Both the position numbers and the translations under genes were made by a program. The notes below the pieces were generated by a model, which was given only the letters and a program-made list of their open reading frames with translations, did no database searches and was not told where the DNA came from. 11,629 nucleotides of DNA from Sulfurospirillum arcachonense (GTDB taxonomy: Bacteria; Campylobacterota; Campylobacteria; Campylobacterales; Sulfurospirillaceae). Positions 1 to 7,318 of this stretch are shown piece after piece (position 1 is the stretch's first letter; every line of letters begins with the position of its first letter). The stretch is taken from NCBI GenBank assembly GCA_015662785.1, contig DQTM01000176.1, positions 1 to 11,629 of the forward strand. The letters are read 5' to 3'.

Positions 1-891
1 ATCACCTGCTACAATTGAGCTTATAGGACAGCTTACAAAATCTTGAGAAACTCTATATTGGGTATCTACTTCTAAAATTCCTTTTAATTCGCCATTTGCT
101 TTTTCAGTTAAAAGTGCATTTATCTCTTCTATAGATGTATCTTTTTTAACTAATACATTCAAATCAACCATAGACACGTTTGGAGTTGGAACTCTTACGC
201 TCTGTCCATGAAGTCTGCCTTTTAGTTGAGGGAGAACAAGTCCAATTGCTTTTGCAGCTCCTGTTGTAGTTGGTATCATGTTAACAGCAGCAGCACGTGA
301 GCGACGTAAGTCTTTTGAGTGTTTAACGTCTAGTATATTTTGATCATTTGTATATGCGTGGATAGTTGTCATAAGTCCCTTGTCGATACCAAATGCATCA
401 TCAAGAACTTTTGCAACAGGTCCAAGACAGTTTGTAGTACAACTTGCATTTGATACTATCGCTTGTCCAGCATACTCATGCTCATTTACACCTATTACAA
501 ATGTAGGAGTATCATCTTTTGCAGGAGCCGACATGATAACTTTTTTTACACCTTGGTCTATAAAAACTTGTGCTTTTTCCATAGTTAAAAATGCCCCTGT
601 ACACTCTAAAACAGCATCAACTCCATAATCAGCAAAGTTTAACTCTTTTGGGTCTCTTGTTGAGAACATCTTCACTTTTGAGTTTCCAATTTGCATATAA
701 CCATCTTCAAGAGTTTTAACCTCTCCTGCGAATGTACCATGAACACTATCAAACTTTAAAAGTTGTTCAGTCATATTTCTTGCAGCAGTGTCATTTACAC
801 ATACTAACTCAACATCATCTCTGCTATCAATTATTCTAGCAACACATCTTCCTATTCTTCCAAAACCGTTAATTGCAACTTTTAATGCCAT
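1..891 (-). CDS. gap: Glyceraldehyde-3-phosphate dehydrogenase, type I (C-terminus cut by window edge)
   Basis: Cytoplasmic enzyme of glycolysis and gluconeogenesis that interconverts glyceraldehyde-3-phosphate and 1,3-bisphosphoglycerate with NAD(P). Reading the minus strand from the ATG at 891 gives 297 residues. The Rossmann motif INGFGRIGR is at residues 7-15, and Asp34 in VCVND occupies the position that favours NAD over NADP. The catalytic motif SCTTNC has its nucleophile at Cys151, and the usual downstream helix SRAAAVNMIPTTTGAAKA follows. The family is normally about 330 residues, so roughly 35 C-terminal residues lie beyond base 1. An AAGGA ribosome binding site sits about 8 bases before the ATG. 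The gene diverges from nadD, with about 70 bases between them. In Campylobacter jejuni gapA is also beside nadD and is followed by pgk and tpiA, so those may lie to the left. Identification is very secure; cofactor preference is an inference from one residue. Confidence 0.97.
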   Translation of the reverse strand, partial: MALKVAINGFGRIGRCVARIIDSRDDVELVCVNDTAARNMTEQLLKFDSVHGTFAGEVKTLEDGYMQIGNSKVKMFSTRDPKELNFADYGVDAVLECTGAFLTMEKAQVFIDQGVKKVIMSAPAKDDTPTFVIGVNEHEYAGQAIVSNASCTTNCLGPVAKVLDDAFGIDKGLMTTIHAYTNDQNILDVKHSKDLRRSRAAAVNMIPTTTGAAKAIGLVLPQLKGRLHGQSVRVPTPNVSMVDLNVLVKKDTSIEEINALLTEKANGELKGILEVDTQYRVSQDFVSCPISSIVAGD

Positions 892-907
892 AGATAAATC
901 CTTGTGA

Positions 908-913
908 TATAAT
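908..913 (+). promoter_or_regulatory. Putative -10 element for nadD-rsfS
   Basis: A perfect TATAAT lies in the divergent gap/nadD spacer, about 50 bases before the nadD start. No convincing -35 is visible. That is normal for Campylobacterota sigma-70 promoters, which rely mainly on the -10 and upstream AT-rich periodicity. The spacer must also hold the gap promoter, for which several AT-rich candidates exist and none stands out. Confidence 0.4.
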
Positions 914-964
914 AGTGCAATTTTATCTAAATAGAGTTATAAAAAAGTTTAAGGGAAAGTGTTA

Positions 965-1507
965 ATGGACATAGCAGTTTTTGGAGGGAGCTTTGACCCC
1001 CCACATCTTGGGCACGAAGAGATAGTAAAAGAAGCTTTAAATTCGTTACATGTAGAGAAGATTTTTGTTATTCCTACATACTTAAACCCATTTAAAAAAG
1101 AATTTTTTGCACCTTCAGAGTTGAGATTAAAGTGGCTCAAAAAACTCTTTACATGTAGAGAAGTTGAAATACTAGATTTTGAAGTTAAACAAAAAAGAGC
1201 TGTTTCTACAATAGAGACTATTGAATACCTAAAAAGCATATATGATTTAGACAAAATATATCTCATAATTGGGGCTGATAATCTAGCTTCAATAGAGAGT
1301 TGGCACCGTTATAGTGAGTTAAAAGATATGGTTGAATTTGTAGTTGCATCACGAGATGAAACAAATTTCCCCAAAGAGTTGAAAAAATTGTCAATTAATG
1401 CTAAAATTAGCTCTTCAAAGCTTCGCTCAAACATGAGCACATCTTTTATACCACACAAAATCAAAGAAGAAGTTATAGAATTTTACAAGGACAAAAATGG
1501 AAAATAG
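965..1507 (+). CDS. nadD: Nicotinate-nucleotide adenylyltransferase
   Basis: Transfers AMP from ATP to nicotinate mononucleotide, giving deamido-NAD in the cytoplasmic NAD biosynthesis pathway. The 180-residue product has the nucleotidyltransferase signature GGSFDPPHLGH at residues 7-17, including the catalytic HLGH (14-17). It also has IIGADN (101-106) and the C-terminal ISSSKLR (148-154), which matches the family's ISSTxIR motif. A GTG at 959 in the same frame would add two residues. The AGGGA at 952-956 is only two bases from that GTG but 8 bases from the ATG at 965, so I prefer the ATG. The stop overlaps the start of rsfS by 11 bases, which suggests translational coupling. Two exact copies of the 12-mer TTACATGTAGAG lie inside this gene in two different reading frames. 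Length and motifs are normal for the family. Confidence 0.95.
   Translation: MDIAVFGGSFDPPHLGHEEIVKEALNSLHVEKIFVIPTYLNPFKKEFFAPSELRLKWLKKLFTCREVEILDFEVKQKRAVSTIETIEYLKSIYDLDKIYLIIGADNLASIESWHRYSELKDMVEFVVASRDETNFPKELKKLSINAKISSSKLRSNMSTSFIPHKIKEEVIEFYKDKNGK
1046..1057 (-). repeat. 12-mer CTCTACATGTAA, copy 1 (inside nadD)
   Basis: The plus strand reads TTACATGTAGAG followed by AAG. In the nadD frame it encodes Leu-His-Val-Glu. The motif has a palindromic core, TACATGTA, with asymmetric flanks. It is one of five exact copies in the window. Confidence 0.9.
1149..1160 (-). repeat. 12-mer CTCTACATGTAA, copy 2 (inside nadD)
   Basis: The plus strand again reads TTACATGTAGAG followed by AAG, 103 bases from copy 1. 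Here it is read in another frame as part of Phe-Thr-Cys-Arg-Glu. The conservation is therefore at the DNA level, not the protein level. Confidence 0.9.
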
Positions 1508-1847
1508 AATAAACAGTATCGTAAACATATTAGATTCAAAAAAAGCAGAAAACATACAGACTTTTGATATGCATGGGAAAGACTACTTTGTAGAGCAAAT
1601 TATAATCGCAACTACACTAGGAGAAAGACATGGATCTTCACTTTTAGTTGATCTTAAAAAAGGGCTTGAAGGTGAAACTTTTATACATGTTGAAGATGAA
1701 AACGAATGGATAGTTATAGACTTAGGAGATATCTTAATTCACCTTATGACTCCAGAGTATCGCTCAAGATACAACATAGAAGAGTTTCTTTCAGAGCGTA
1801 ATGAAGAGATGAAAAAAATTAGACAATTAATGATTGACGGAGAGTAA
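1497..1847 (+). CDS. rsfS: Ribosomal silencing factor RsfS (Iojap/DUF143 family)
   Basis: Small cytoplasmic protein that, in studied bacteria, binds uL14 on the large ribosomal subunit, blocks joining with the small subunit and so lowers translation when nutrients run out. The 116-residue product shows the family core: a hydrophobic strand (QIIIATTLGERH), then EWIVIDLGDILIHLMTPEYR, whose DxGDxxxHxMTxxxR pattern is diagnostic of RsfS, then a charged C-terminal helix. The ATG lies inside the end of nadD (11-base overlap), with an AAGGA ribosome binding site at 1487-1491. nadD-rsfS pairing is widespread in bacteria and is also seen in Campylobacter, which supports both calls. A small hairpin spans the stop codon. 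Confidence 0.95.
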   Translation: MENRINSIVNILDSKKAENIQTFDMHGKDYFVEQIIIATTLGERHGSSLLVDLKKGLEGETFIHVEDENEWIVIDLGDILIHLMTPEYRSRYNIEEFLSERNEEMKKIRQLMIDGE

Positions 1848-1855
1848 AACTCTCC
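1839..1855 (+). terminator. Weak hairpin over the rsfS stop codon
   Basis: GGAGAG (1839-1844) pairs with CTCTCC (1850-1855) around a five-base loop that contains the rsfS TAA stop. The following sequence is only moderately T-rich, with no clean T-tract, so this may be a weak terminator or an mRNA end-stabilising hairpin. Bases 1856-1990 are AT-rich and hold no gene. Confidence 0.4.
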
Positions 1856-1990
1856 CCTCTCGCTAACTTCTACTTTAAATAAACTTTAAAAATTACTTTT
1901 TTGTTACTTTTCTAAAATATATTTATTTACTCTCAAACATAATAAAATTTATATCTTTTTTACTATAACATCTTCTGCAAAGGAGTTTCC

Positions 1991-2513
1991 ATGTTATCTA
2001 AATTGATTAAATTGTCTATATTTGTTTTCATTAGTCTATCTATTTCTAATGCTCAAGATTTAAAATGAGAAGGTATTGCTATAACATATCTTGATTTTAG
2101 TGAAGATAAAAAGCAGATAGTTATAAAAAGAGTTCAAGACGATGAGTGCCTTAACGTAAGAGTAAGTCCTAACAACATTTGGAGTGGTGATTTTGCTAGT
2201 GATGCTAGACTGGTATCTTCTTAGTACTATTCCTAGTTCTATCAATATTCCATTTAAGAGTTTTAATCCAGAAAAATCACCAGATGAATTTGAAGATGTC
2301 TTAGATATTATTGGAGTCACCGTAAAAAATGGTAAATATGATTTTACAAATGCTAAAACTTTAGCACTATTTTGTAATGGAGCGTGGTGTTTACAATCTC
2401 CAATCGCCATTAAAAATCTGATTAAAATTGGTTATCCAAAAGAGAAACTTCTTTGGTATAGAGGTGGAATGTACAACTGGACACTTGCTGGATTAACAAC
2501 TATAGTACCCTAA
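1991..2513 (+). pseudogene. Decayed exported rhodanese-like protein
   Basis: The intact relative would be a secreted sulfurtransferase-like protein with one rhodanese domain. The ATG at 1991 follows a good AAGGAG and opens a classic signal peptide (MLSKLIKLSIFVFISLSISNA). An in-frame TGA at 2066-2068 follows, probably a former TGG Trp codon. The same frame then continues as EGIAITYLDFSEDKK and so on to NIWSGDFASDAR, ending at TAG 2222-2224. The rest of the domain lies one frame over: WYLLSTIPSSINIPF, the active-site loop FCNGAWCLQS with its catalytic Cys, and LLWYRGGMYNW, ending at TAA 2511-2513. The usual D-x-R-x-x-x-W-Y spacing is short, with one base between the Arg and Trp codons where about nine are expected, so a net loss near 2210 is likely. 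The hydrophobic strand normally before D-x-R also seems missing. A GTG-initiated C-terminal fragment from 2184 is possible but would lack export. A sequencing error could explain one lesion, less easily both. Confidence 0.8.
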
Positions 2514-2517
2514 ATAT

Positions 2518-2542
2518 AAGTGGGAGTAACTCCCACTTTTTT
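2518..2542. terminator. Bidirectional terminator between the rhodanese remnant and argS
   Basis: AAGTGGGAG (2518-2526) and CTCCCACTT (2530-2538) form a perfect 9-bp stem with a TAA loop, followed by TTTT on the plus strand. On the minus strand the same stem lies directly after the argS stop, with an AT-rich tail after it. The convergent genes on both sides and the near-overlap with the argS stop support a shared intrinsic terminator. Confidence 0.85.
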
Positions 2543-4127
2543 ACATTTTATTCTTTGCTTCTATACCTATAAGCTTTAATCCTACTCTTATGCTCACTCC
2601 TACCATAGCAAACAGTTTCAAAAATTTCTCTTCGTCTTTTTCACCTACAACTCTGTTTTCATTATAAAACTTATGTAGACTTGCTGAGAGAGTTTTCAGA
2701 TACTCTGTTACTTTTTGTAGTTGACGTGACTCAAAAGCATCTTCAAGGATTTCAGGAAGTAGAAGTGCACTATAAAGAAGATTTGCTGCATCATCGTTTA
2801 GGTTTTCAAGCTTAATATCTTTTATGTCTTCAAGAGTTTTTCCGCTCTTTTTAAATACTTGATTTATTCTAGCATGTGCGTAGTTTATATAGAAAATTGG
2901 ATTTGAACTATCTTCTTGTTTGAACATGTCTACGTCAAAATCCAAATGAGTATCACTCTTTTTACTTAAAAATACAAATCTAAGAGCATCACTTCCGACA
3001 TCTTTAACAACATCACTCATCAAGATAAAGTTACCAGCACGCTTACTCATCTTATAAGGCTCACCACCTTTAAGAAGTGCAACCATCTGAGCTAAAATAA
3101 CTTCTAACTTCTTCTCATCATAACCCAAGAAGTTTATAGCTGCTTTTACACGAGAAATATAACCATGATGGTCAGCTCCCCAAATGTTTATGTAGTGGTC
3201 ATAGCCTCTTTGGTATTTGTTATCATGGTAAATAACATCACCTGCTAAGTAAGTTGGACGTCCATCTTCTCGGATGACTACTCTATCTTTTTCATCGCCC
3301 AAATCAGTTGAACGAATCCAAGTCTTACCATCCTCAATAAAAATTTTGTCTGACTCTTCAAGTTTTTTAAAGCTATCATTCCATTTGTTATAGAGAGATT
3401 TTTCACTTACAAATTGCTCAAACTCTATATCAACATCAGCAAGGTTTGACTTTATAAGCTCCATCATCTTATCTTTGCCCCAAACACTGAGTTGCTCTAT
3501 GTTCTTCTCATCTTCAAAAACAACGGCTCCTAACTCTTCGTTAGCTTCATCAGCTAAGTCAACTATATACTCACCACGATAATACTCTTGCGGCCACTCT
3601 ACTTCTACTTTTAGAACATTTTCACGTCCGGAGAGAAAAATAGATAGTCCAAGCATTGCCATTTGGCTTCCTGCATCGTTTACATAGTATTCGCTTGTAA
3701 TTTTATAACCTAAGTGATTTCCTATACGATAGAGTGAATCACCAAGAATTGCTCCTCTAGCATGACCAATGTGCAAAGGTCCTGTGGGGTTTGCACTTAC
3801 ATATTCTAGAAGTATTGATTCTGTTTTATCTGATTTTCCAAATTCACTTTCATTTGAAATAGCCCAAGATGCATATTCATCTAAAAACTCTTCGCTAAGT
3901 CTAAAGTTTATATACCCTTTTACAGATATAACCTCTTTAAATATAACACTATTTTCAAATTTTTTGCATAACTCATCAGCTATGACCATCGGTGATTTTC
4001 TAAGCTCTTTTGCGAGGGAAAATGCTATTGGTGTTGCGTAGTGGCCAAAAGATAAATCTTTTGGCTTTTCTAGTATGAACTCACGTTGTAGTTCGTCTCT
4101 TACAGCTTGTATGACACGTTTTTTCAA
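2541..4127 (-). CDS. argS: Arginine-tRNA ligase
   Basis: Class I aminoacyl-tRNA synthetase that charges tRNA-Arg with arginine in the cytoplasm. The 528 residues match the usual length in Campylobacterota. In order there is the N-terminal additional domain that reads the tRNA elbow (about 1-90), the catalytic HIGH motif (HIGH at 119-122 in ANPTGPLHIGHARGA), IWGADHHGY before the second signature, KMSKR at 359-363, and a C-terminal DALR-type anticodon-binding domain starting near NPIFYINYAHARINQVF. The likely start is TTG at 4127. It has AAAAGG seven bases upstream, and the protein then begins in line with the family; no upstream ATG fits. It lies 11 bases after tatA and is the last gene of the minus block, ending in a strong terminator. 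No catalytic motif is missing. Confidence 0.97.
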   Translation of the reverse strand: MKKRVIQAVRDELQREFILEKPKDLSFGHYATPIAFSLAKELRKSPMVIADELCKKFENSVIFKEVISVKGYINFRLSEEFLDEYASWAISNESEFGKSDKTESILLEYVSANPTGPLHIGHARGAILGDSLYRIGNHLGYKITSEYYVNDAGSQMAMLGLSIFLSGRENVLKVEVEWPQEYYRGEYIVDLADEANEELGAVVFEDEKNIEQLSVWGKDKMMELIKSNLADVDIEFEQFVSEKSLYNKWNDSFKKLEESDKIFIEDGKTWIRSTDLGDEKDRVVIREDGRPTYLAGDVIYHDNKYQRGYDHYINIWGADHHGYISRVKAAINFLGYDEKKLEVILAQMVALLKGGEPYKMSKRAGNFILMSDVVKDVGSDALRFVFLSKKSDTHLDFDVDMFKQEDSSNPIFYINYAHARINQVFKKSGKTLEDIKDIKLENLNDDAANLLYSALLLPEILEDAFESRQLQKVTEYLKTLSASLHKFYNENRVVGEKDEEKFLKLFAMVGVSIRVGLKLIGIEAKNKM

Positions 4128-4138
4128 TCTCGTGCCTT

Positions 4139-4369
4139 TTATGCTTCTTTAGTCTCTTCTACTTTTTTAGCAGATACAGTCTCTTCTGATTTTTCGATTT
4201 TTTCATCAGCTGGTTTGTCAGCTACTACTTCATCTTCTTTCATTTCACTTCTAAAACTCTTAATACCTTTACCAATACCTTTTGCAAGATCTGGAATCTT
4301 TTTTGCTCCAAAAAGCAATACAACGATTGCTAAAATTATCAGTAGTTCTGGCATACTAGGAACGCCCAT
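4139..4369 (-). CDS. tatA: Sec-independent (Tat) translocase subunit TatA/E
   Basis: Inner-membrane subunit of the twin-arginine translocon, which exports folded, often cofactor-containing proteins. The 76 residues show the expected layout. A short periplasmic N-terminus leads into one membrane helix (about residues 8-21, PELLIILAIVVLLFG). Next come the hinge FGAKKIPDLAKGIGKGIKSFR, with the FGxxKxPxL signature and the amphipathic helix, and then a charged Lys/Glu-rich tail. The ATG has AAGGAG five bases upstream. argS follows after 11 bases, so the two are probably co-transcribed. tatB and tatC are not in the window. TatA versus TatB is decided by the short length and the lack of the Pro-rich TatB extension. 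Confidence 0.93.
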   Translation of the reverse strand: MGVPSMPELLIILAIVVLLFGAKKIPDLAKGIGKGIKSFRSEMKEDEVVADKPADEKIEKSEETVSAKKVEETKEA

Positions 4370-4408
4370 ACTATCTCCTTGTGTTTTTCTTTAAAATTTA
4401 ATTTGGCT

Positions 4409-4422
4409 ATTATACCATTATA
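4409..4422 (-). promoter_or_regulatory. Tandem -10 elements before tatA-argS
   Basis: On the minus strand the gmk-tatA spacer carries two TATAAT hexamers, at 4417-4422 and 4409-4414, about 40-50 bases before the tatA ATG. This suggests that tatA-argS has its own promoter besides any read-through from gmk. There is no recognisable -35, as is common in this group. Confidence 0.5.
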
Positions 4423-4441
4423 TTCTTAAGGCAGAATACTT

Positions 4442-5050
4442 CTAGCTCACCCACGAACTTATAAACTCTTCTGTATCTAGCAAGTGCACTCTGCATCTTG
4501 AAGATATAGCAATAGCAGTAAGTTCTTCTAATGTCTTTTCAAAATTGTCATTAATTAAAACATAATTATACTCTCTGACTCTTGTCATCTCAGAGAGTGC
4601 ATTATTTATGCGTTTTTCTATAACTTCATCACAATCTGTTCCACGATTTTTTAGTCTTTTACTTAACTCATCTTGGTTTGGTGTTGTTATAAATACTGAA
4701 GTAATAGAATCTCCAAACTTTTCACGTGCAATCTTATGCCCTTGAACATCTATGTCAAAAACAACCAATTTACCATCATGTAAAGATTTTAATATAGGTT
4801 TTAAAGATGTTCCGTAGTAGTTGTCATGAACTTTTGCCCACTCTAAAAAAAGACCTTCTTCTATATCGTTTTCAAACTCTTCTTTTGAAATATAGTGATA
4901 ATCTACACCCTCAGCTTCACCATCTCTCTTACCTCTTGTTGTTGTGGAAATAGAAAAATAAATATTATCAATTTTTTTAAACATTTCATGCATTAAAGAA
5001 CTCTTACCAGAACCACTTGGCCCTGATATAATCAACATTCCACCGCGCAA
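4442..5050 (-). CDS. gmk: Guanylate kinase
   Basis: Phosphorylates GMP to GDP with ATP in purine nucleotide metabolism; cytoplasmic. The 202-residue product has the P-loop GPSGSGKSS (10-18), then the GMP-binding stretch STTTRGKRDGEAEGVDYHYIS, the VVFDIDVQG Walker-B-like strand, and the lid region SKRLKNRGTD, all in family order. The likely start is TTG at 5050. It touches the stop of the upstream acidic gene (TAA then TTG), and GAGGA lies seven bases upstream. The N-terminus MRGGMLIISGPSG then aligns with the usual family start. The ATG at 5038 would remove four residues and has no spaced ribosome binding site. This junction implies coupled translation with the acidic protein gene. The end is followed by a 72-base spacer with the tatA promoter. 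Confidence 0.95.
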   Translation of the reverse strand: MRGGMLIISGPSGSGKSSLMHEMFKKIDNIYFSISTTTRGKRDGEAEGVDYHYISKEEFENDIEEGLFLEWAKVHDNYYGTSLKPILKSLHDGKLVVFDIDVQGHKIAREKFGDSITSVFITTPNQDELSKRLKNRGTDCDEVIEKRINNALSEMTRVREYNYVLINDNFEKTLEELTAIAISSRCRVHLLDTEEFISSWVS

Positions 5051-6490
5051 TTAGTTGTCCTCTTCAAATGTTATAGATACATTTACTCTCATACCCTTTA
5101 GTTCATCTTTTATTGAACTATTCGATAAAGCTTCTTTTACACTTTGGCTTACTTTCTCTTGTATCTCTTCTTCTATACTTGATGAATCTTTAGTTTGAAT
5201 TTCTTCTTCTACTTCATTTGTTGTAAAAGTTCCTTTTTCGCTACCAAGTGCTCTTAAAAGGTCTCCCTCTTTTATCTCATCAATTGAAGAAACCGTACTA
5301 TCTGTAGTTTCACTCTCTTCTAAAAGAGTATCTAAGGTTGTCTCTAAATCTTCGACTGAAGTATCTTCTAAATTTTCATCTAGTTCTTCAATTTCCTCTT
5401 CATCATCATCGTTATCTTCATGAAGTTTCAAATCATCTTCTATCTCTATAGATGCCATTTGTGCTTCAAGTTCACTCACGTCTGAATCATCTTCTTCAAG
5501 ACTCTCTTCTTCATCCACTATAGGTTCATCTTCTACATTTATCTCTTCAGTAGATTCTTGCTCAAGTTCTAGTTCTTCATCTAATTCATCTTTTTCTTCT
5601 TCATCTTCTGGGCTAGTTTCACTCTTTAAAACTGGCTCTTCATCTTCATCAGATTTTTGAGTATCTATATCTTTTAATGCTTCGCTTAAATCTTCATCTA
5701 AACCACTTGCAACTTCAGGTTCATCTAACTCAAAATCTTCATCACTATCTTCTTCTAACAGTTGTTTAACTTCATCTATGTCTTCACTATCTAAAACTGA
5801 GTCTAACTCATCTTCACTATCTTCTTCACTTGCACTGTTTTCTTCTTCGTTTTGGTTTAACATCTCTTCATCTAATCCAAGTTCGTCATCATTATCTTCT
5901 TCATCGAGTTCTAAACTCTTATCCAGTGGTGCATCATCCAAACTCATCTCACTATCATCTACTTTTGCAACTTCCTCTTCTAAGCTATTCAAGTCAAGTT
6001 CAGACTCATCTTCATCTTCTATATCAAGTTCACCTAGACTCTCTAACTCAATACTATCTAAGTCCAAATCTATAGCAGTATCTTCATCTTCTAAATTTAT
6101 ATTGCCAAATTTTTCTTCATTCTCATCACTAGAAGTTTCTAATTCATCATCAATCTCTGGTATTTCATCACTATTTTCAGATTCTATTTTTGATACTAAA
6201 TCTATGAAATCTGTTGGAAGAAATGGCCTTTCTAAAATGGAGTTCATATTTTCAGGTTTAGCTTCTCCTCTTGGAGTTATGCATACAAAATGTTGTGTAA
6301 GTCCAGACTCTTTTTGCTCATCTATTGTAATCTCATCATATTGTTCATTATCTACAAAAACAATGTCATAACTTTCCAATGGTAACTCATCAAATGAACC
6401 TGTTTCGTCTATCTCAAATCCAAGTTTTTCCACACTTAGTGTGATAAGTCTTGATACTGCTGGATTTTGATTTACAAGAAGAAAATGCAT
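5051..6490 (-). CDS. Highly acidic protein with an N-terminal degenerate receiver domain
   Basis: Function unknown. Residues 1-105 resemble a CheY-like receiver: strand LLVNQNP, helix AVSRLITLSVEKLGFEI, strand YDIVFVDN with a possible phospho-acceptor Asp47, strand FVCITPRG with Thr72, and ERPFLPTDFIDLV in place of the usual Lys-Pro. The acidic pair that normally binds magnesium is Asn7-Gln8, and the Lys is Arg88, so phosphorylation may be lost. Residues about 108-410 are a low-complexity stretch dominated by Asp, Glu, Ser and Leu, probably disordered. A more ordered C-terminus (about 430-479) holds a predicted helix and the strand MRVNVSITFEE. The ATG at 6490 has AGGAG seven bases upstream. 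The gene sits between fliR and gmk, as does the gene annotated 'highly acidic protein' (Cj1178c) in Campylobacter jejuni, so it is a conserved gene and not a chance reading frame. A flagellar role is only a guess from fliR. Confidence 0.85.
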   Translation of the reverse strand: MHFLLVNQNPAVSRLITLSVEKLGFEIDETGSFDELPLESYDIVFVDNEQYDEITIDEQKESGLTQHFVCITPRGEAKPENMNSILERPFLPTDFIDLVSKIESENSDEIPEIDDELETSSDENEEKFGNINLEDEDTAIDLDLDSIELESLGELDIEDEDESELDLNSLEEEVAKVDDSEMSLDDAPLDKSLELDEEDNDDELGLDEEMLNQNEEENSASEEDSEDELDSVLDSEDIDEVKQLLEEDSDEDFELDEPEVASGLDEDLSEALKDIDTQKSDEDEEPVLKSETSPEDEEEKDELDEELELEQESTEEINVEDEPIVDEEESLEEDDSDVSELEAQMASIEIEDDLKLHEDNDDDEEEIEELDENLEDTSVEDLETTLDTLLEESETTDSTVSSIDEIKEGDLLRALGSEKGTFTTNEVEEEIQTKDSSSIEEEIQEKVSQSVKEALSNSSIKDELKGMRVNVSITFEEDN

Positions 6491-6547
6491 AATGTAACTC
6501 CTAAAAATTAGAATAATTACATCATTTTAGTACAAAATAGATTAGGA

Positions 6548-7318
6548 CTATATAAATAGTATACTTAATTTACTAATCGCTTCTAACATCTCTCTTTTAA
6601 AGATTAACATGATTGAAGATAACACTGCTAACATAACCACAAAAGCAACCATAATTTTTATAGGAAAACCTACAACAAGAAGGTTAAATGATGGCATAGT
6701 TTTCATCAACATTCCAAAAACTATGTCAGCTAAAAGAGATAATCCAACCACAGGGAAAGAGAGTATAAAACCAAAAATGAACATATTTGAGACTGCTCCA
6801 AGAAGATAATCCCATATATTATGCGATGGATAAAAACCACCTAAAGGTAGAATTTCCAAAGACTCAACAATAGAGAGTATCATCAAATGATGCCCATTAA
6901 AAGCCAATAACACTACTAATGCAAGTATAGTAAAAATAGTACTTATGATAGGTGAAGATGTACCACTTTGAGGATCCATAACACTAGCCATTGTAAATCC
7001 CATAACAAAAGATATACTCATACCAGCCATTTGGAGCATTGTAAAAACGATAGTTAAGAAAAGACCAGCAATAAGTCCTAAAAGTATTTCACTCACTAAT
7101 GCTAAAAATATCCCCGCAACATTAAACTCTATATCAGGTAAAGTGGCCAAAGGGAAAAGAAATATCGCCATAAAAAAAACCATAGCTGTTTTGATTGACA
7201 TAGGTATCGCTGTATGAGAAAAAAATGGGAAAAATGCAAAAAGACCACTAAGTCTTGTAAATAACAATAGAAAAAGTATAACTTGGTTCTGTCCAATAAA
7301 CTCTATTAAAGATTGCAT
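6548..7318 (-). CDS. fliR: Flagellar export-gate protein FliR
   Basis: Inner-membrane component of the FliPQR export gate, through which the flagellar type III apparatus passes rod, hook and filament subunits. The 256 residues are the normal length and almost wholly hydrophobic, with about six membrane segments. Typical features are the N-terminal FTRLSGLFAFFPFFS, the small-residue-rich MAGMSISFVMGFTMASVMDPQSGTSSP region, the conserved LLAFNGHHLMILSIVES, and the C-terminal PSFNLLVVGFPIKIMVA. The ATG lies 13 bases inside the end of the upstream ABC ATPase and has no clear ribosome binding site of its own, so translation is probably coupled. A 57-base spacer follows before the acidic gene. No other flagellar gene is in the window; fliR is isolated from fliP and fliQ here. 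Confidence 0.95.
   Translation of the reverse strand: MQSLIEFIGQNQVILFLLLFTRLSGLFAFFPFFSHTAIPMSIKTAMVFFMAIFLFPLATLPDIEFNVAGIFLALVSEILLGLIAGLFLTIVFTMLQMAGMSISFVMGFTMASVMDPQSGTSSPIISTIFTILALVVLLAFNGHHLMILSIVESLEILPLGGFYPSHNIWDYLLGAVSNMFIFGFILSFPVVGLSLLADIVFGMLMKTMPSFNLLVVGFPIKIMVAFVVMLAVLSSIMLIFKREMLEAISKLSILFI

Noticed and set aside
949..1266. Minus-strand open frame overlapping nadD
   Set aside because: It is a shadow of nadD, whose family motifs are clear on the other strand.
2066..2068. TGA in the rhodanese gene as a selenocysteine codon
   Set aside because: It sits just after the signal peptide, away from the active site, with no evident SECIS-like hairpin. A second lesion downstream shows that the gene is simply decayed.
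5200..6150. Repetitive TCTTCATC-like DNA as a tandem repeat or phase-variable tract
   Set aside because: The repeats are irregular and follow from runs of Asp and Glu codons; there is no homopolymer or regular unit that would slip.
5778..6371. Long plus-strand open frame of 197 Ser-rich codons
   Set aside because: It is antisense to the Asp/Glu-rich part of the acidic protein gene; GAA/GAT-rich codons read backwards give Ser/Leu-rich open frames. It has no ribosome binding site or recognisable domain.
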